From: Liolophura sinensis
Taxonomy: Eukaryota > Mollusca > Polyplacophora > Chitonida > Chitonidae
Reading direction: 5' to 3'
NCBI RefSeq assembly: GCF_032854445.1
Contig: NC_088301.1
Location: 56,866,512 to 56,930,511 of the forward strand
Length of the DNA: 64,000 nt
Made by a program: the position numbers and the translations under genes. Of the stretch, positions 34,380 to 46,940 are shown piece after piece. The notes under the pieces are model-generated. The model ran no database searches. It saw only the letters and a list, made by a program, of their open reading frames with translations, and was not told the DNA's origin. Position 1 is the first letter of the stretch, and every line of letters begins with the position of its first letter.

Positions 34380-35479
34380 TAGTTAGAACAGATGATGTAG
34401 GAGTAAATCTGGTGACAATACACAAAATATATAATATGTATAATTATATAAGTGGAAACCTGAGGAGGAATACCTTGACACCCCCCTCTTATGCACAAGT
34501 AATAGTTCTTCCAATTGTTCGGTAGGATGTTTGCCTAATTTGATAGTTACTTTGGACTTTTCTACACCAAGTTACATTGAACTATATTTCAGTTAGCCTA
34601 GTTCCCATATCTATGAAATCGAAGACTATAGATACCTCTCTCCAGGACAACTGTTGGGGGTTGAAATTGTCATTTCTACATGCAACCTTTAGAGGATGCA
34701 CGAAACATTAAGGTGATTAATTATGCACGTCTTACTAGTGTTATTGTTATTATTATTATTATTAATGTCTTGACGATAACAATAGTCGTACAAAAAAATT
34801 CTGTTTTCTATTTGCGGAGGTATGGAGAATCTGGCCTTTGTAATGTGGAAAACGTTCTTTTGTGTGCCGATCGGACAAACGCGATGGTATTTAAATGTGT
34901 TCCAGCCGATCTTGGTGGGTGTTGGTTTGATACCTCTATTATATATGGCTCTACATTTCAATGCGTTATTGTGATCTCTATAGCTGCGAACAGTGTGTTT
35001 CAGGACACTGTAACTTGGACTAAAGGCTCAGTGGTATTGGAACCCTGTTCCAGACGAACTGCATGTAACTTATTCGTATTGTCCATGTAATCGCGTGTGT
35101 GGGAAATCGTGTTGGGGAGTATAACCACCGCCACACATATTGATACTGTACCCGTATATGTGTTCGTGCACGGTTATGATTCAGACGTCTCCTATCTATT
35201 GATTTCATGCTCAGAACATTGGAATCGTCAGGGCATCCAGTCGGTTTTACATATACACGCAATGCCAAACAGTGTATGGTCCTCGCCCTGATGAGCATAA
35301 TGTAAAAACGTAAAGGTTGCTTGTTAAATAATGGGAATCTAATCTGAGCTGCGTTTTGCATAACCTTCTCTACCTGTGCTTAACGATCTCACATGTATAT
35401 TTTTAGTTTCAAAATTGCGAATTCATGTAATATGCTTACTAGTAAATAAAGCGTCTTTTCACTGTTCCCGTATATTTCC
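34380..35479. other. Intergenic, nothing recognised
   Basis: The longest open frame (34680-35090, +) contains a poly-isoleucine stretch from an ATT repeat and no family features. A short (ATT)n tract lies at about 34741-34765. Confidence 0.4.
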
Positions 35480-36427
35480 AGATGATCTGGATGACATGGC
35501 AACCCATAAAACAAAACCCTTGCTTATGGACTGTTGGGCAACGGATTCNNNNNNNNNNNNNNNNNNNNNNNNNNNNNNNNNNNNNNNNNNNNNNNNNNNN
35601 NNNNNNNNNNNNNNNNNNNNNNNNNNNNNNNNNNNNNNNNNNNNNNNNNNNNNNNNNNNNNNNNNNNNNNNNNNNNNNNNNNNNNNNNNNNNNNNNNNNN
35701 NNNNNNNNNNNNNNNNNNNNNNNNNNNNNNNNNNNNNNNNNNNNNNNNCAAACACAGACCAGTGGTCTCTGATCAGTGTGTGCCTGGCTGGGACAAGTTG
35801 CTAGGATACTCGATAACCATAGTGTCTCTTCTGGACAAACTGTACTTGATGGCATCAAAACCTATGGGCCACCTTTGTGCTTTTGAGTACGACCCTGCTT
35901 TAGAAAAATGGAGCAATGTACCAGAGCTAGAGAAGACACCAATGGACATAAAAACTTGCTGTGCTGTGCGCGGATTCCTTGTTTTTCTTTGAGCTCCAGT
36001 ACGAACAGAAAGCCCGCCAGTCATTACCGCTTTCCCGCTACTTCCGTTACTTGGACTACGACAACGATTCTTCAGATCTCGATGGTGACAGCAGGGAGGA
36101 TAAGATCTTAAAACTTTGTGCGTTTAATCCGCTCAATCGTTCCTTCCCCACGCAGGAAAACGGTAAGGGATGGGATTACCTTAATTCCGAGAAAAAGATA
36201 GGTGGGGTGGTTCAGCACGCTGACAACTTAATGGTGTTTAGGTACCAGAAGGATGAAGACGATCCCATGTTCATGTACCAGCCGAAGTGTTGGCCATGAG
36301 CTTGGTAGGACCATCTCCTCGTTTCCGGTTCTTCGCAGACTACAACGCTCTCACGTTCGATGACAGTGAATTAGTAGCCTTCTCAGGCTTCTCAAATGCT
36401 GATTTAGAAAATGGCTGGAATGGTTAG
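35480..36427 (+). pseudogene. Kelch-repeat-like protein, frame-broken, across an assembly gap
   Basis: After a splice-acceptor-like TTTCCAG, codons DDLDDMATHKTKPLLMDCWA run into the N gap. Beyond it, NTDQWSLISV then GYSITIVSLLDKLYLMA and HLCAFEYDPALEKWSNV have the spacing of Kelch blades (a Trp-containing strand followed by a Leu-Tyr-rich strand). To keep the similarity the reading frame must change near 35800, near 35990 and near 36288. The end is …NADLENGWNG stop at 36427, with AATAAA signals near 36620. This is either a pseudogene or low-quality consensus next to the gap. No BTB domain is visible; it could be in the missing part. Kelch proteins with BTB domains are usually Cullin-3 adaptors, but that role is not shown here. 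Confidence 0.55.
35549..35748. other. Assembly gap (200 N)
   Basis: Exactly 200 N bases, a conventional gap size rather than a measured length. Any translation across it is meaningless. Confidence 1.
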
Positions 36428-37895
36428 ATTCTAGGACAGCAATTCATAGAATGACACTTATATTTTTGAAAGTAATAGTCACGTACGTCAAATTATACAC
36501 CGTCACCGCCATGCCTTCGTCGCCGAATCTATTTGGATTTGTATGAAACATGTGTCTTGTGAGCTAAATTAGTCCGTTCACTTGATTATACAGTAACAAT
36601 GATATATGTATCATTGTCCTAATAAATAAAACTCAACAAGACAAAGGTCTCCCCGTGGTAATTTGTTGTATTCGGAACACCATGTACTCTTTCCCACAGC
36701 TCTATAGTTCATTTTCAGGCATCTCTGAAGCGATAGCATAAATGGTTGAAAATGTTGCAAAGTTCATTTTATCGAAAGATTCACCTTCTTTTCATGCTTA
36801 AGCTTTCACATCTTCCGAAAAAAAGAAGCACCTACCCGTATAGAATCCAATATGTATAGCATGTATCGTACAAGGAGGCTGGCCCCAGGATCAAGAAGTA
36901 GGCTTAGACTTAAGTTAGAAGTTGCCTTAATTTCGAAACAATTCACTACGCCAGATTTCTTTATCCACGTCATGAAATTTAATGTTGATATACATGTAGT
37001 TTTCGCAGACTTCCGTAACAAAATTGCCTACCCTGTTTGATGGTTTAAACATTAGCAAATACCGTGTGACGTAGTGAATGCTAAATGTATTGCATGTATC
37101 CAGCTATGCAGTGAAAGTTCAAACCGTGCGACAGTGACCAAAGGTCAGAAGAGATTCGTCTCATCATATGAGAGAGTACCATATTGACATACCCACTTCG
37201 CGACCTCTTTACTTAGAGTTCATAAAAGGGTAATGGCCCGATTCTGTTCAGTTGTAGTTCGCAACAAGGTTTATGAACTGTGATGCATATCATACTATAT
37301 ATACCATACATTATTTATAATGTCGATTTCATTTAGACAAAGAAGGCATACTCACATTACAATACTTGCCAACAAATTCTTTATGCTAAAGTACAGTGCA
37401 GAAATAAACTGACTGAATAGCTGATGAGCACGTTTATATGTAACTCCGGTCCCTACGTTATACAATAATCGGTATACAGTTCTTATACCGATTATACATA
37501 TAATTATGCGAACTGCCGTTTTTCACGATGACTTTTCTGCAAAATGCTGCACTCCTCATTAATATGTTAATTCAATATGATATGATGAAAATCTCGAATA
37601 AAGCGGCTAATTTTAATTCCGTAAGGTGGCGTTATAGTGACTTCAAGCCATTTTATACAGTGCATCCGTTTTTACATTATTCTGCTATCTTAAATGTGAC
37701 GTTATTCGGACGAATAAGTGCTTTTTATAGTGACTGAAAATAACGATAACCTTATAGGAGAAAAGGGTAATAAAAATGATTTGACTCAACCCCCACCACT
37801 AAAATCGCCATACTGTAAGGGTACCACAATCGGTGAGTAAAGATAAGAAACAACTGGTTTGTTTAAGTCCACGTGATAACAGAATCCACAATCCC
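36428..37895. other. Intergenic, nothing recognised
   Basis: No coding exon supported. Contains the stem-loop at 37465-37495. Confidence 0.4.
37465..37495. repeat. Perfect 12-bp stem-loop
   Basis: ATAATCGGTATA, a 7-nt spacer, then TATACCGATTAT. The arms are exact inverted copies. Confidence 0.9.
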
Positions 37896-38288
37896 TCAAT
37901 CTACGGATGACAGTCCGTTAAGTGGTATATTGCCCAACTGCCTGTGAATGTGTAACTTCTTAGGCCGGACGGGTTGACCACAGCGTCCGTGGTTACGAGC
38001 TGTCGATGCACGTTTCCTCGGAAATATACACGAAGTCACTTCAAGGGTAAACTGGAATGAAATGTAAGTAATCGCACAGACAATGAGCACAGTAAAAGAA
38101 AATCTGGATGGTATAATCGTAAACATGATTACAACACCGATACATATTTCCAGAATGTACACTGTATTTACAATGACAGTAAACACCAAAGCCTCAAGAG
38201 GGCTCGACTGAATTACAATGCCGGCTATAACACACACAGAGGGGAAGATGTAGGTTAGACATTGACAAATAAAACCAATATAATCCAA
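37896..38288 (-). CDS. Possible small membrane protein or exon
   Basis: An uninterrupted 130-codon frame whose first ~90 residues form about three hydrophobic segments (YIFPSVCVIAGIVI, ALVFTVIVNTVYILEICIGV, FTVLIVCAITYISF), followed by a basic tail (FPRKRASTARNHGRCG). The pattern fits a four-pass-type membrane protein fragment, but I recognise no family and see no convincing splice signals. A run of 17 C immediately upstream (38316-38332) is odd for a promoter. It could equally be chance. Confidence 0.3.
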   Translation of the reverse strand: MDYIGFICQCLTYIFPSVCVIAGIVIQSSPLEALVFTVIVNTVYILEICIGVVIMFTIIPSRFSFTVLIVCAITYISFQFTLEVTSCIFPRKRASTARNHGRCGQPVRPKKLHIHRQLGNIPLNGLSSVD

Positions 38289-38332
38289 TGTTTACAGACG
38301 GGGTTTGTAACACTTCCCCCCCCCCCCCCCCC

Positions 38333-38915
38333 AACTCCTCCCTTAAATAAAAGATAACTGTACATAAGTATGCTGATCTTTACAATCATTACATATAACA
38401 CACATGTATACAATAAGGGAATAACACACTAGGAAACATTACACCGACCTTTTCCATTGATTCTTAACCCTTGATAAATATTGATCGTTCCCTAAAGCAA
38501 CGCTAACCAGTTTTCACTATGATCACAGGCGAATAACCCTTCCAAAAAAATAAAAAAAAAAAAAACAATCATTGACAGATGATAGCATAGATAATTCAAG
38601 TAAGCTAATAATTTCTTTTTTAAACTAAAACTATGATTTTGATATATAGTTACTTTTCTGTCAAATTTTGAATAGCGTTTATGAAATTCGTACCAATGAA
38701 TTTATTCTTTATGGTTGTACTGGCAAGTGTAAATATGCAACTCTATTATTCCAGGTGGGAAGATCAAAAAACATTGTTAAGAAAGTCCTATTTCGTTTGC
38801 GTACCAGTTATGATTTTTTAATTACCCTAGTTAGACTCGTAGCTAACTGTAGGCGTTACAACAACAGCGCGAAGATTAACACATACATTCTTAGAATCCG
38901 TCAAGGTTTTTCTCC
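38333..38915. other. 5' flank of ACTR8
   Basis: No gene recognised. It presumably contains the ACTR8 promoter and 5' untranslated region. No TATA box assigned. Confidence 0.35.
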
Positions 38916-41900
38916 ATGCCACCAACACTTATCAAAAGAGCGATACCTCCGGTCGAGCCAGAACCAATGGTCGAGGTAAGTTTGCTAATCAAACTCAGAA
39001 TTTGAAAGTGGTGTGCTCATCCTTTATTTTCGGTCCTATCGAAAACTGGACTCTCAATGATTCTATGCGGTGATCTTGTAAATTTCAACGCACTATTTCT
39101 AATCTTGTCGTTCTCGCGATACTATGCTGAAATTATTTTTCTCTTCTTTTAGCCAATACAGAGTACGTCTGTCCTGGTAATACACCCAGGCTCTCAAAGT
39201 TTGCGATTAGGTCGAGCATCAGATGCGTTTCCTGCAGCATTCCAAACTGCATTGCTCGTCGTCACAAGAAAATTGGACAGCAGCGCTATGAAGATCCATG
39301 GTTGGCCAGACCAGAGACCACGGTCAGTGTTAGTACAAACAACAACCCAAGCAATACGGTCCAGAAAGTTTGAATAAATTTAATCCGTATCGGTAATGCT
39401 AGTAAACTAGAATGACATAATGTCATATCAATAGCTGGTAGTCACTATGTGCATGATACATTATGCAGTCAACAACCTTGTGGCAGGCTACTGCACGCTA
39501 GCTGTATGTAGGCATTTTAGCAAAATATTTAAATCTTCCTCTCAGAGCCGAAATTTATTTCCTTCCGTTCCTCTCTTTGTCAGGATATGCAGTGTAATGT
39601 ATGGTCTGTCAACTCATCTCCTTCAGTAAACACCAAAGAAACTGTATACAAGCAATGACTGCCATGGCCTTTGAGCTGATGAACCTTCTCATAGAAAGTA
39701 AACTGTCCAAATGCTACATAAAGCGATGTAGGCATTCATTTTGACTTTCGAAACTTTTGTGTGTTGAAGATGTACCTCATGCATATTTTATGGTCACGGC
39801 ACTGTATATTTAGTAGTCCTTAAGTGGCTGCTCAATACCACAAGGTTTAAAAGTTTGCCGCACTGTGGCTGGACCTTAATGCTCAGTACTGTGCAGTATA
39901 CTGTAACCATGCAGCCAGATTTGTTCAATGTTGGAGTAATCATGTAATGTCTTAAACACGTCTTTGTCAGTCATAATGCCTAAAATCTCTGCAATTTCTG
40001 TTTTGGTTATTTCTTTCCATATTGCCAAATGTCAAATTTTTTGGTGAATTCCACGTGCTGCATGTATCCATTACCCAAGTTGTCAAATGAAGCCTTATGT
40101 ACTTGGATTTTATTTTGAAGCAATCAGATGTGAAACATCAACAGAGACATGCTCTAAAACAGGCAGAGGAGGCCCTCCTAAGTCGACCAACCAGTCAAGG
40201 GGAATACAGACAGCCAACTTCTCACAAACAGGTGACTTCACTGTACCTGAGGGATTGTTACCAGATTGAAACAAGTACTGTATAATGTATTGGATGTTAT
40301 TGAACACTTCCTTGTGAAGAGTTATTACATTGGTTGCAGTATTACTCTACTTGAGAATAATTTTCAATTTGTTTTTTTCTGTTCCTCCTTTCTTCTCAAA
40401 CTTTGAAGATACAAGCTGAAAATAGTATGGTTAAGGGAGAGGTTACAGATGTGCTCAGTTATGAAGAATGGACACCGACAGAGCTCAAACCACCGTTTCT
40501 CATTGGCAGAGAGGTAATACTCTACATTGGCAACATTCTTGCATGCCTTAAGGTCTAAGAGGCTGAGATGATTGGTTGATGAGCCATCAGATCTAAGTGC
40601 CATGGTCAGCATAAAGGAAAGACATTTGCTGTACTGTAGTTATCAGAGTCTATGGAGATTTGATCTGTCTGATGTGTCAGCGTGTATCCACGTCCTATGG
40701 ATGTTATTTACATGATATTGATGTATCATAGGAAGGAGAATTCATTTCTTGTGCTTGACACACAAACGATCCACAGTTATTTTTGCTTTCAATGTGGACA
40801 TAACCAGTAGTTTAGTCCAACACAAAGACATTTTAAAACAGTTTATTGTGAAAGTAAAAGAAATCCCATTGCAAATGAATGTGTGAAAATTGAAATATAA
40901 TGAGACTTTATTATCCTATTTTGTTGTTGTTGCAGGCTCTTTATGTCCACCAGTCAGATTCCTACAGCATTCACTGGCCTATCAAACGAGGCTGTTTAAA
41001 TCTGCATGACGGTCCCGGGGGAACTATCACAGCTGTCCTGGCAGACTTGGAAATAATTATAGGAACAGCTCTAAGAAGTTCACTAGACATTTCACTCCAT
41101 ACATTAAAGGTACAATTGCTCTTAGTGCACCCTTTACTCATTTGTTCAAAATTTCAAGGTACTGTAATTTAATCTTGCATTCTTATTGTACTCACTGTAA
41201 TTCTTGAATCTTTTTGCATGTTTGCAAGGTGCTTGTTCAAGAATATTTAAGCTGTGTAGACTGATGAAATTACTCCTTTTTTTTTTGAAGCCCTGAAATT
41301 GGCCAATTCTGCCAATGAAAGTGAAAAGGTTGAGGAAATACGGTACTTTTAATTTTGTATGAAGCAAGAGCGCTTAACATCTTCTAACAATGGTCAGTCT
41401 TTTCAATTCTTTACTGTGATTTATATTCTTGGATCATACATGTACTAATTTGAAACATTTATTTTCTGATGTACTGATTTTGTCATCTTTATTTAAATGC
41501 ACAGCACTATAAGGCAGTTTTGCTGATACCTGATATCTTTGATTATCACCACGTGAAGCATCTGATGAGCTTGTTGTTGGATCGACTTGGATTTGGAGCT
41601 GCTATTGTTATGCAGGTACATATACAGACAGCTCAACCATTTTTTCACTCACTGACTAAAACTACACATTGATTTCTCACAAACCTGTATGACTCAAGTG
41701 TTTTAAGTTAATTACTTTTTTGAATCAAGTCAGGTTAGTGTCCATATCATTGGTAACTTCAGATCATATATTGCCTACATGTATTATGTGCTTGAATCCA
41801 GCTCAAGATGGTTTGAGTGAAGTGCAAATCAAATAAAAAAGTGTGCATCTACAAATGAACATGTACTCTAATTCTTCAACCATTTCAATCACCTCTCACC

Positions 41901-44900
41901 AGCCTGGATAGCACAGTTGGTAGAGCCTCTGCTTTGGGAAGGGTAGATCAAGGATCAATCCTGGGTCGAGTCACACCAAAGACTTTAAAAGAGGAAGTTG
42001 TAACTTCCTTGCTTGGCGTTCAGCATGAAGGGGATAATGCAGGGAGTGGTGGACCCGTATCAGTATAATGCCCTGGTGGGGCGACTTACTTGCCTTCGGT
42101 AAGTCGTCTCAGTGAAGCAGCACTAGATACAAGAGCGGTGGAAATCCGTCCTGCGACAAGGAGGCACATTACATACACCCTAAGGATTTCTTTGTTGCCA
42201 TATGACTGAAAAATTGTTGAGTACGACGTTACACCCCAAGCACTCACTCACTCAATCAGTCACCTCTGCAACCAATATTTTGAAACATTCTGATAGAACT
42301 GTGAGTTACAGTGAAATAATATGCAGAGTTTTGTAAAGCTTGCGTCTTTGTGACTCAAGCAAATCAATTTTAGCATCATTTTCATAATATTTGTATGGAT
42401 AATTTCAACTGAAAAAGTACTTTAGAGGCCAAAAAGGTTGGAGATTTACAGTGTGTCCTGTTTGAAGTTGTTGTCCCCTGTGTTCACCAATTACTAGGTG
42501 TCTCTGTCATGTCGGTGCAGGTATGGTTTTATTACATAAGTTGTGAATGTTTTGGTAATTTATTGCTTACTTTATTTTAGTAGGGAGTAAACTCAAAATC
42601 ATTCAGTGGTGCTTCACATGTTACCTGTAATTTGTTGTCTTCTGCAGGAATCAGTCTGCGCCACATTTGGGTCAGGTGTTAGCAGTGCTTGTGTTGTTGA
42701 TATAGGAGATGAGAAGACAAGTGTATGCTGTGTGGAAGATGGATTGTCACATAAAAATACAAGGTACACAGTAGCAGAAACTATAGGAAAAGTCAGGTCC
42801 AGTGCCAGTTGGCAGTTCCATGTGCATTTAAGTATATGTTACACAAGGATACATGAATATTCAGTGACATGTGAAGTTGAGGTATGTACACTTACTGCAA
42901 ACAAGGTGTCTGAGAATATAAGGCTGTAATGAGAGAATATAAATTTTGTTTATGTCTCTCAGATATATTGTTTATAGTTTTTCTCTTCATTGGTATCCTG
43001 AAAGGTTACGGATGGATTACGGTGGTAGTGACATAACAAGATGTTTTCATTGGCTACTGACTCGGGCTGGTTTCCCAATTAAGGATGTGAAGATCACCGG
43101 TCGCATTGATGCTTTGTTCCTTCAGGAGTTGAAAGAATCCTACTGCCATTTAGATCAGGTATGTAAGTGATTGATTATTAACGTGAATCTCCATAAATTC
43201 TAACTTGAAAGATTTCCATATTTGCAGTTCATTTCTTTTTTTGGGATGTTGACATACCATTCCATTATAGTACCAAGATAGATTTATTGATCTCCTTTGG
43301 TAATTTCTTTTTTATTTAGGACACAGAAGGTGTATATGATCAGCACATCCAGCTTAAGTACCCTCACAAACCCATTCATAAATATAACGTGAAAATAGGG
43401 GATGAGGCCATTCTTGCCCCTATGGCCCTTTTCTTCCCAGATATGTTTGGAATCCAAGGACAGCATTTGATTCACAAACAGCTCCGGTGTGATGGCTTAC
43501 CTGAAGATCCAAATGATGAATTTTACCTGCGCCAAACCTCAAGATCCTACCAAACCACAGAGGTATGTCTATGAATATATAATTAGGATTCCATGGCATG
43601 TTGTTCAGTTCACCTACACCTAGGCAGTCTTAGCTCATCTGTACGTGGAGAAGTGTACCTCAATCATTTTATGGTGTGACATACCCAGTGTTGCATTTTA
43701 GTCATGCTTTTGTACTATAGCGAAACACATTGTTAATACATTGACTATTCTGCAACTCAAATTACATATAAAAGTGTATTTCATGTTCAGTTCTCTATTT
43801 AAAGGGATACAGAATGGACACTGATTGGATGAGAGTTGAGATAGGGTTTCCTGGGTTAAGTCTTGCAGCCTTGGTCACTTATGAATAAATGTACCATACC
43901 TAAAATTCAGCTTAGGAAAGGCATAGCCTAGACTTACTTATCTCTCACACCAGCTCATCGATTCTGTATCCCTTTAAACCCAGTCACAACAGTGGATATC
44001 ATGATAAATACTTCCAGCTTACACTCTGTAAAATATTGACAGTTATCCCGCATGATTATTATGGAGTCATGGTTAATGAGTGCTGTAGCATGTGATACAA
44101 AGGTGAAAAAGATGTTCTGTAAAAAATATATGTATATAAAAATATGTCCTTCACAGGGCAGTAAGTCTGGAAAGCGGAAAGATGCAGCGGAGGCTTCTAG
44201 TCAAGGTGCAGATAGCAGTTTTACGCAGAATGAGGATACACAGTTGAGCCAGCCTCCAGGCGATGATGATGACAATGATGCTGTGGAAGGAAGCGAAGGT
44301 GGAGCTGACCTTTTGCTGCCCTCTGTTCGATCAAAAGCTGACCTAGAAGAGGACTTGGAAGAGGAGTTACAGCTGATGGGATTAGATCAGGCCATAATAC
44401 ACAGTATTGAGAAGTGTGGTATGTATAATGCTACATCAGGCTGTAATTCACAGTATAGAAAAATGTTCATAGCAGACTATAAGAAAATGTGCTCTGTAGG
44501 CCTTAATAGTAAAGAAAAGTGTGATAAGCCTTGGGGAATAGGCTACATCCCAAAAAAAAATAAATAAAAAAATAAAACCTACAAGAATATGTAACAAAAT
44601 TGAAAAGTGTGATAATCTACGTTACATGTATGCCATAATACAGAGTATAACAGTGTGGATAGTAGGAGGGCTACAGGTATGGACAATAATTAATTCAGGC
44701 CATAACAAACCAATATAGAGATGATAGACACTGGAGCTGTGTGGGAAGTAGAAGTGTTACATTAGGGTGTAAAAAACATTTAGAATGGTGTGTTGATGAA
44801 TCTGTGACTGTGAGGGACAGCTTTATTAAGTCTTTGAAAGCAAAAGAAATTTCAAACAATTCTGTTGTTCAAGTAATTAAATTGGCTGAGAAGATATACC

Positions 44901-46255
44901 TTTTCTGTCCAATGTGAAAGGGTTGCCGGTATACAATGTGTTTTATTGTGATTCTTCCTGTGCTATTTGGTCAGATGGTGAGGACATGAAGAAGCGGATG
45001 TACAGCTGTATCCTGGTGGTGGGTGGAGGTCTGATGTTTGCTGGGGCCTATTCTTGGCTGCAGCATAGGGTCTGGATAAACATGCCTCCACAGGCTCGCA
45101 TTGGCTTAGAGGTCATGGATGTTATCACCAGGCCAAAGGTAACACACCACCGCCATTCTTTATGCTGGGAGAACTATTACTACTTGTCATTTAAGTGAGT
45201 TTGTGTTTTTTTTACTCGCTGTGTAGAAGTAAGGCATGGTTCTGCGTCCAGTTAGACTTTACTGGTGACCTCGGGAGCGTGGGTACATTCAACATGTATC
45301 ATCATTTGGTGTTTTACGCTGCACTCAAGAATGTTTCATTCATACGAAGGAGGCCAGCATTATGGTGGGAGGAAACACACAACCATTCGCAGGTTGTTGG
45401 AAGACCTTCCCATGGAGAGGAAGCCAGCAAGAGCTGGACTAGAACTCTCAGCGACCGTTTTGGTGAGAGTCTCCTGGATCATTGTGCCATGCTGGTGTGC
45501 TAACCACCCCAGCCAAGGATATCCATCTGTATCATGGTGTACAGCTATATCATCATGTACTTACTGTAGTGCAAAGCCATATCTTGAGGGATGGGTGAAA
45601 CTGATTTGCTCGCTACCCTGTAAACTGGCTGGTTTAACTTCTTTGGTTTGCAGATGCTATTGTTTATTAACTCAAGCTACTCTGTGGTTCTCATAATCCT
45701 TTCTCCATACGTCGTAAATATTACACTTGGTGAGAAACCAGTGAAACCATCTCCTCTTTGCCTGGCCACGTAAATTGCAGGACCCCTAGCTAGCTTATTT
45801 TGTATTTCTCTGCCTCAGTGAGGTTGTATTTTTAGATTCAGCCCTAATTTAAATGTGAAGCTTGTTGCATACCAGAATGGTAGTGGTTAACTCTGGGTTT
45901 CCTCCACACCTCACTGCTTTCGTGTAAGTGAAATATTGATGTACTTTTGAATAGCATGGTAAACCCCAGTGAAAAAAATAAAATAAATTCTTGTTGCGTA
46001 CACTAGAATTTAAATATCGGTTTTTCTTTAACGAAAAGCTAGAGAAGTTTTTAATATTAGCAGTTCCGGTTCAAGTGTATGGTGGTGCTTCTGTTGCTTT
46101 TGATTGGACAGGACATGGATCCTAGGATGACAAGCTGGAAGGGAGCTGCCATTCTGGCAAGCCTTGACACTGCTCAAGAGTTGTGGATCCGTCCCAATGA
46201 GTGGCAGCAATATGGGGTGAAGATCCTCAGGGAACGAGCACCATTCATGTGGTGA
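38916..46255 (+). CDS. ACTR8: Actin-related protein 8 (INO80 complex subunit)
   Basis: Twelve exons: 38916-38975, 39153 to about 39326, 40121-40231, 40409-40513, 40936-41109, 41505-41615, 42648-42763, 43005-43158, 43320-43562, 44157-44418, 44975-45138, 46112-46255. The product is about 605 residues, close to vertebrate ARP8 (624). Diagnostic stretches are VLVIHPGSQSLRLGRASD, ESVCATFGSGVSSACVVD, DIGDEKTSVCCVEDG, YGGSDITRCFHWL, LVVGGGLMF, DVITRPKDMDPR and the C-terminal QYGVKILRERAPFMW. ARP8 is a nuclear actin-fold protein that helps INO80 bind nucleosomes. An acidic insert (GDDDDNDAVEGSEGG) lies in exon 10. Phases agree at all junctions except exon 2 to 3: the strongest donor (39323) would break phase, while donors at 39327 or 39333 keep it. 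A poly(A) signal lies near 46485. Introns hold a SINE-B, MITEs and a SINE-A. Confidence 0.95.
41194..41346. mobile_element. MITE-like element, family CAACC, in ACTR8 intron
   Basis: Starts ACTGTAATTCTTGAATCTTTT and ends AAAAGGTTGAGGAAATACGG then TAC, so the ends are imperfect inverted repeats. A longer relative is at 47710-47930. Confidence 0.55.
41901..42257 (+). mobile_element. tRNA-derived SINE, family B, full length
   Basis: Box A (TAGCACAGTTGG) and a box B-like element (GGATCAATCCTGG) lie in the head. The body contains GGAAATCCGTCCTGCGACAA. The 3' end is TTGAGTACGACGTTACACCC followed by CACTCACTCACTCA. A short TCACCTCT is shared by both flanks. It lies in the ACTR8 intron between exons 6 and 7. 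Confidence 0.85.
43798..43978. mobile_element. MITE with 18-bp perfect terminal inverted repeats
   Basis: Starts TTTAAAGGGATACAGAAT and ends ATTCTGTATCCCTTTAAA, an exact inverted pair around about 145 bp. TTAA is present at both edges. A diverged relative lies at 51085-51250. Located in ACTR8 intron 9. Confidence 0.75.
45303..45513 (-). mobile_element. SINE family A, degraded, in ACTR8 intron 11
   Basis: On the minus strand it runs from GGCTGGGGTGGTTAGCACAC to CTTGAGTGCAGCGTAAAACA. Diverged but collinear with the full copies, with the extreme head altered. Confidence 0.75.
45880..45990 (+). mobile_element. SINE family A, degraded 3' fragment
   Basis: Contains CTGGGTTTCCTCCACACC and GTAAGTGAAATATTGATGTA, followed by GGTAAACCCCAGTG and an A-rich tail. 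Confidence 0.45.
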
Positions 46256-46940
46256 TATAATAAAACTGTGGCAGTTGTACAGGTCATTGTGGATTGTGAC
46301 AAGAAGCTGCGTCCTCTGGAAGGATGAACTGGGTATAAATGTGCAGGCAGGAGGCCTTGCATATGATGTGACCATAAACACAATACTAACAAAGCTGATC
46401 GGAGCTTTTCAGTGCCAGTTTAACATGTTTGTTGCACAATAGCATGTAATGCTGTCCAATATTAGTATGCCACATAAGTTGGTAATAAAATCATGAAATA
46501 AAAGAACAACTCCATCATATTGTGATGTTTCTGTTTTGTTGTTTTGTGCATAATTCCCCTTGTGATGTTATCCAAACACTTTCAGATTTGTAAAAGTAAT
46601 ATTTATAGAGAAGAATTTATGACCCTACAAAACCCTTGTACCTTGGATTAAACTTGCCACCATTTACTATAAAATCAGCTGATGCAGAAGTCTACCCTTT
46701 GGTCTTGTAGTTAATCTGTCTTAGACTCTTATGTGACATACGCATGTGAAAACCATACTGATGAAAGAGAAGCGGTCTTCAACCAACATCTGACTACACA
46801 AACGTCAACACATGGAGCTCTGCAAACAGTGAGTGCAGCATAGTCTGCTACTTCCATGTCCGAGGCCCAGGTTTTAACCCACTCCATGCAAGTCGTAATT
46901 GAAAAGCAAGAAACTAACCATTGCTTAGTTTTTCTCATTT
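46256..46940. other. ACTR8 3' UTR and short intergenic stretch
   Basis: ACTR8 3' untranslated sequence to roughly 46510 (AATAAAA followed by AAATAAAAG near 46485-46500), then intergenic DNA without a recognised gene. Confidence 0.5.

Noticed and set aside
33710-34386. Long open frames of up to 209 codons on both strands
   Set aside because: They arise because the 57-bp tandem repeat is a multiple of three without stops in several frames.
34680-35090. 136-codon plus-strand frame
   Set aside because: Contains an isoleucine run from an ATT repeat and no domain or splice evidence.
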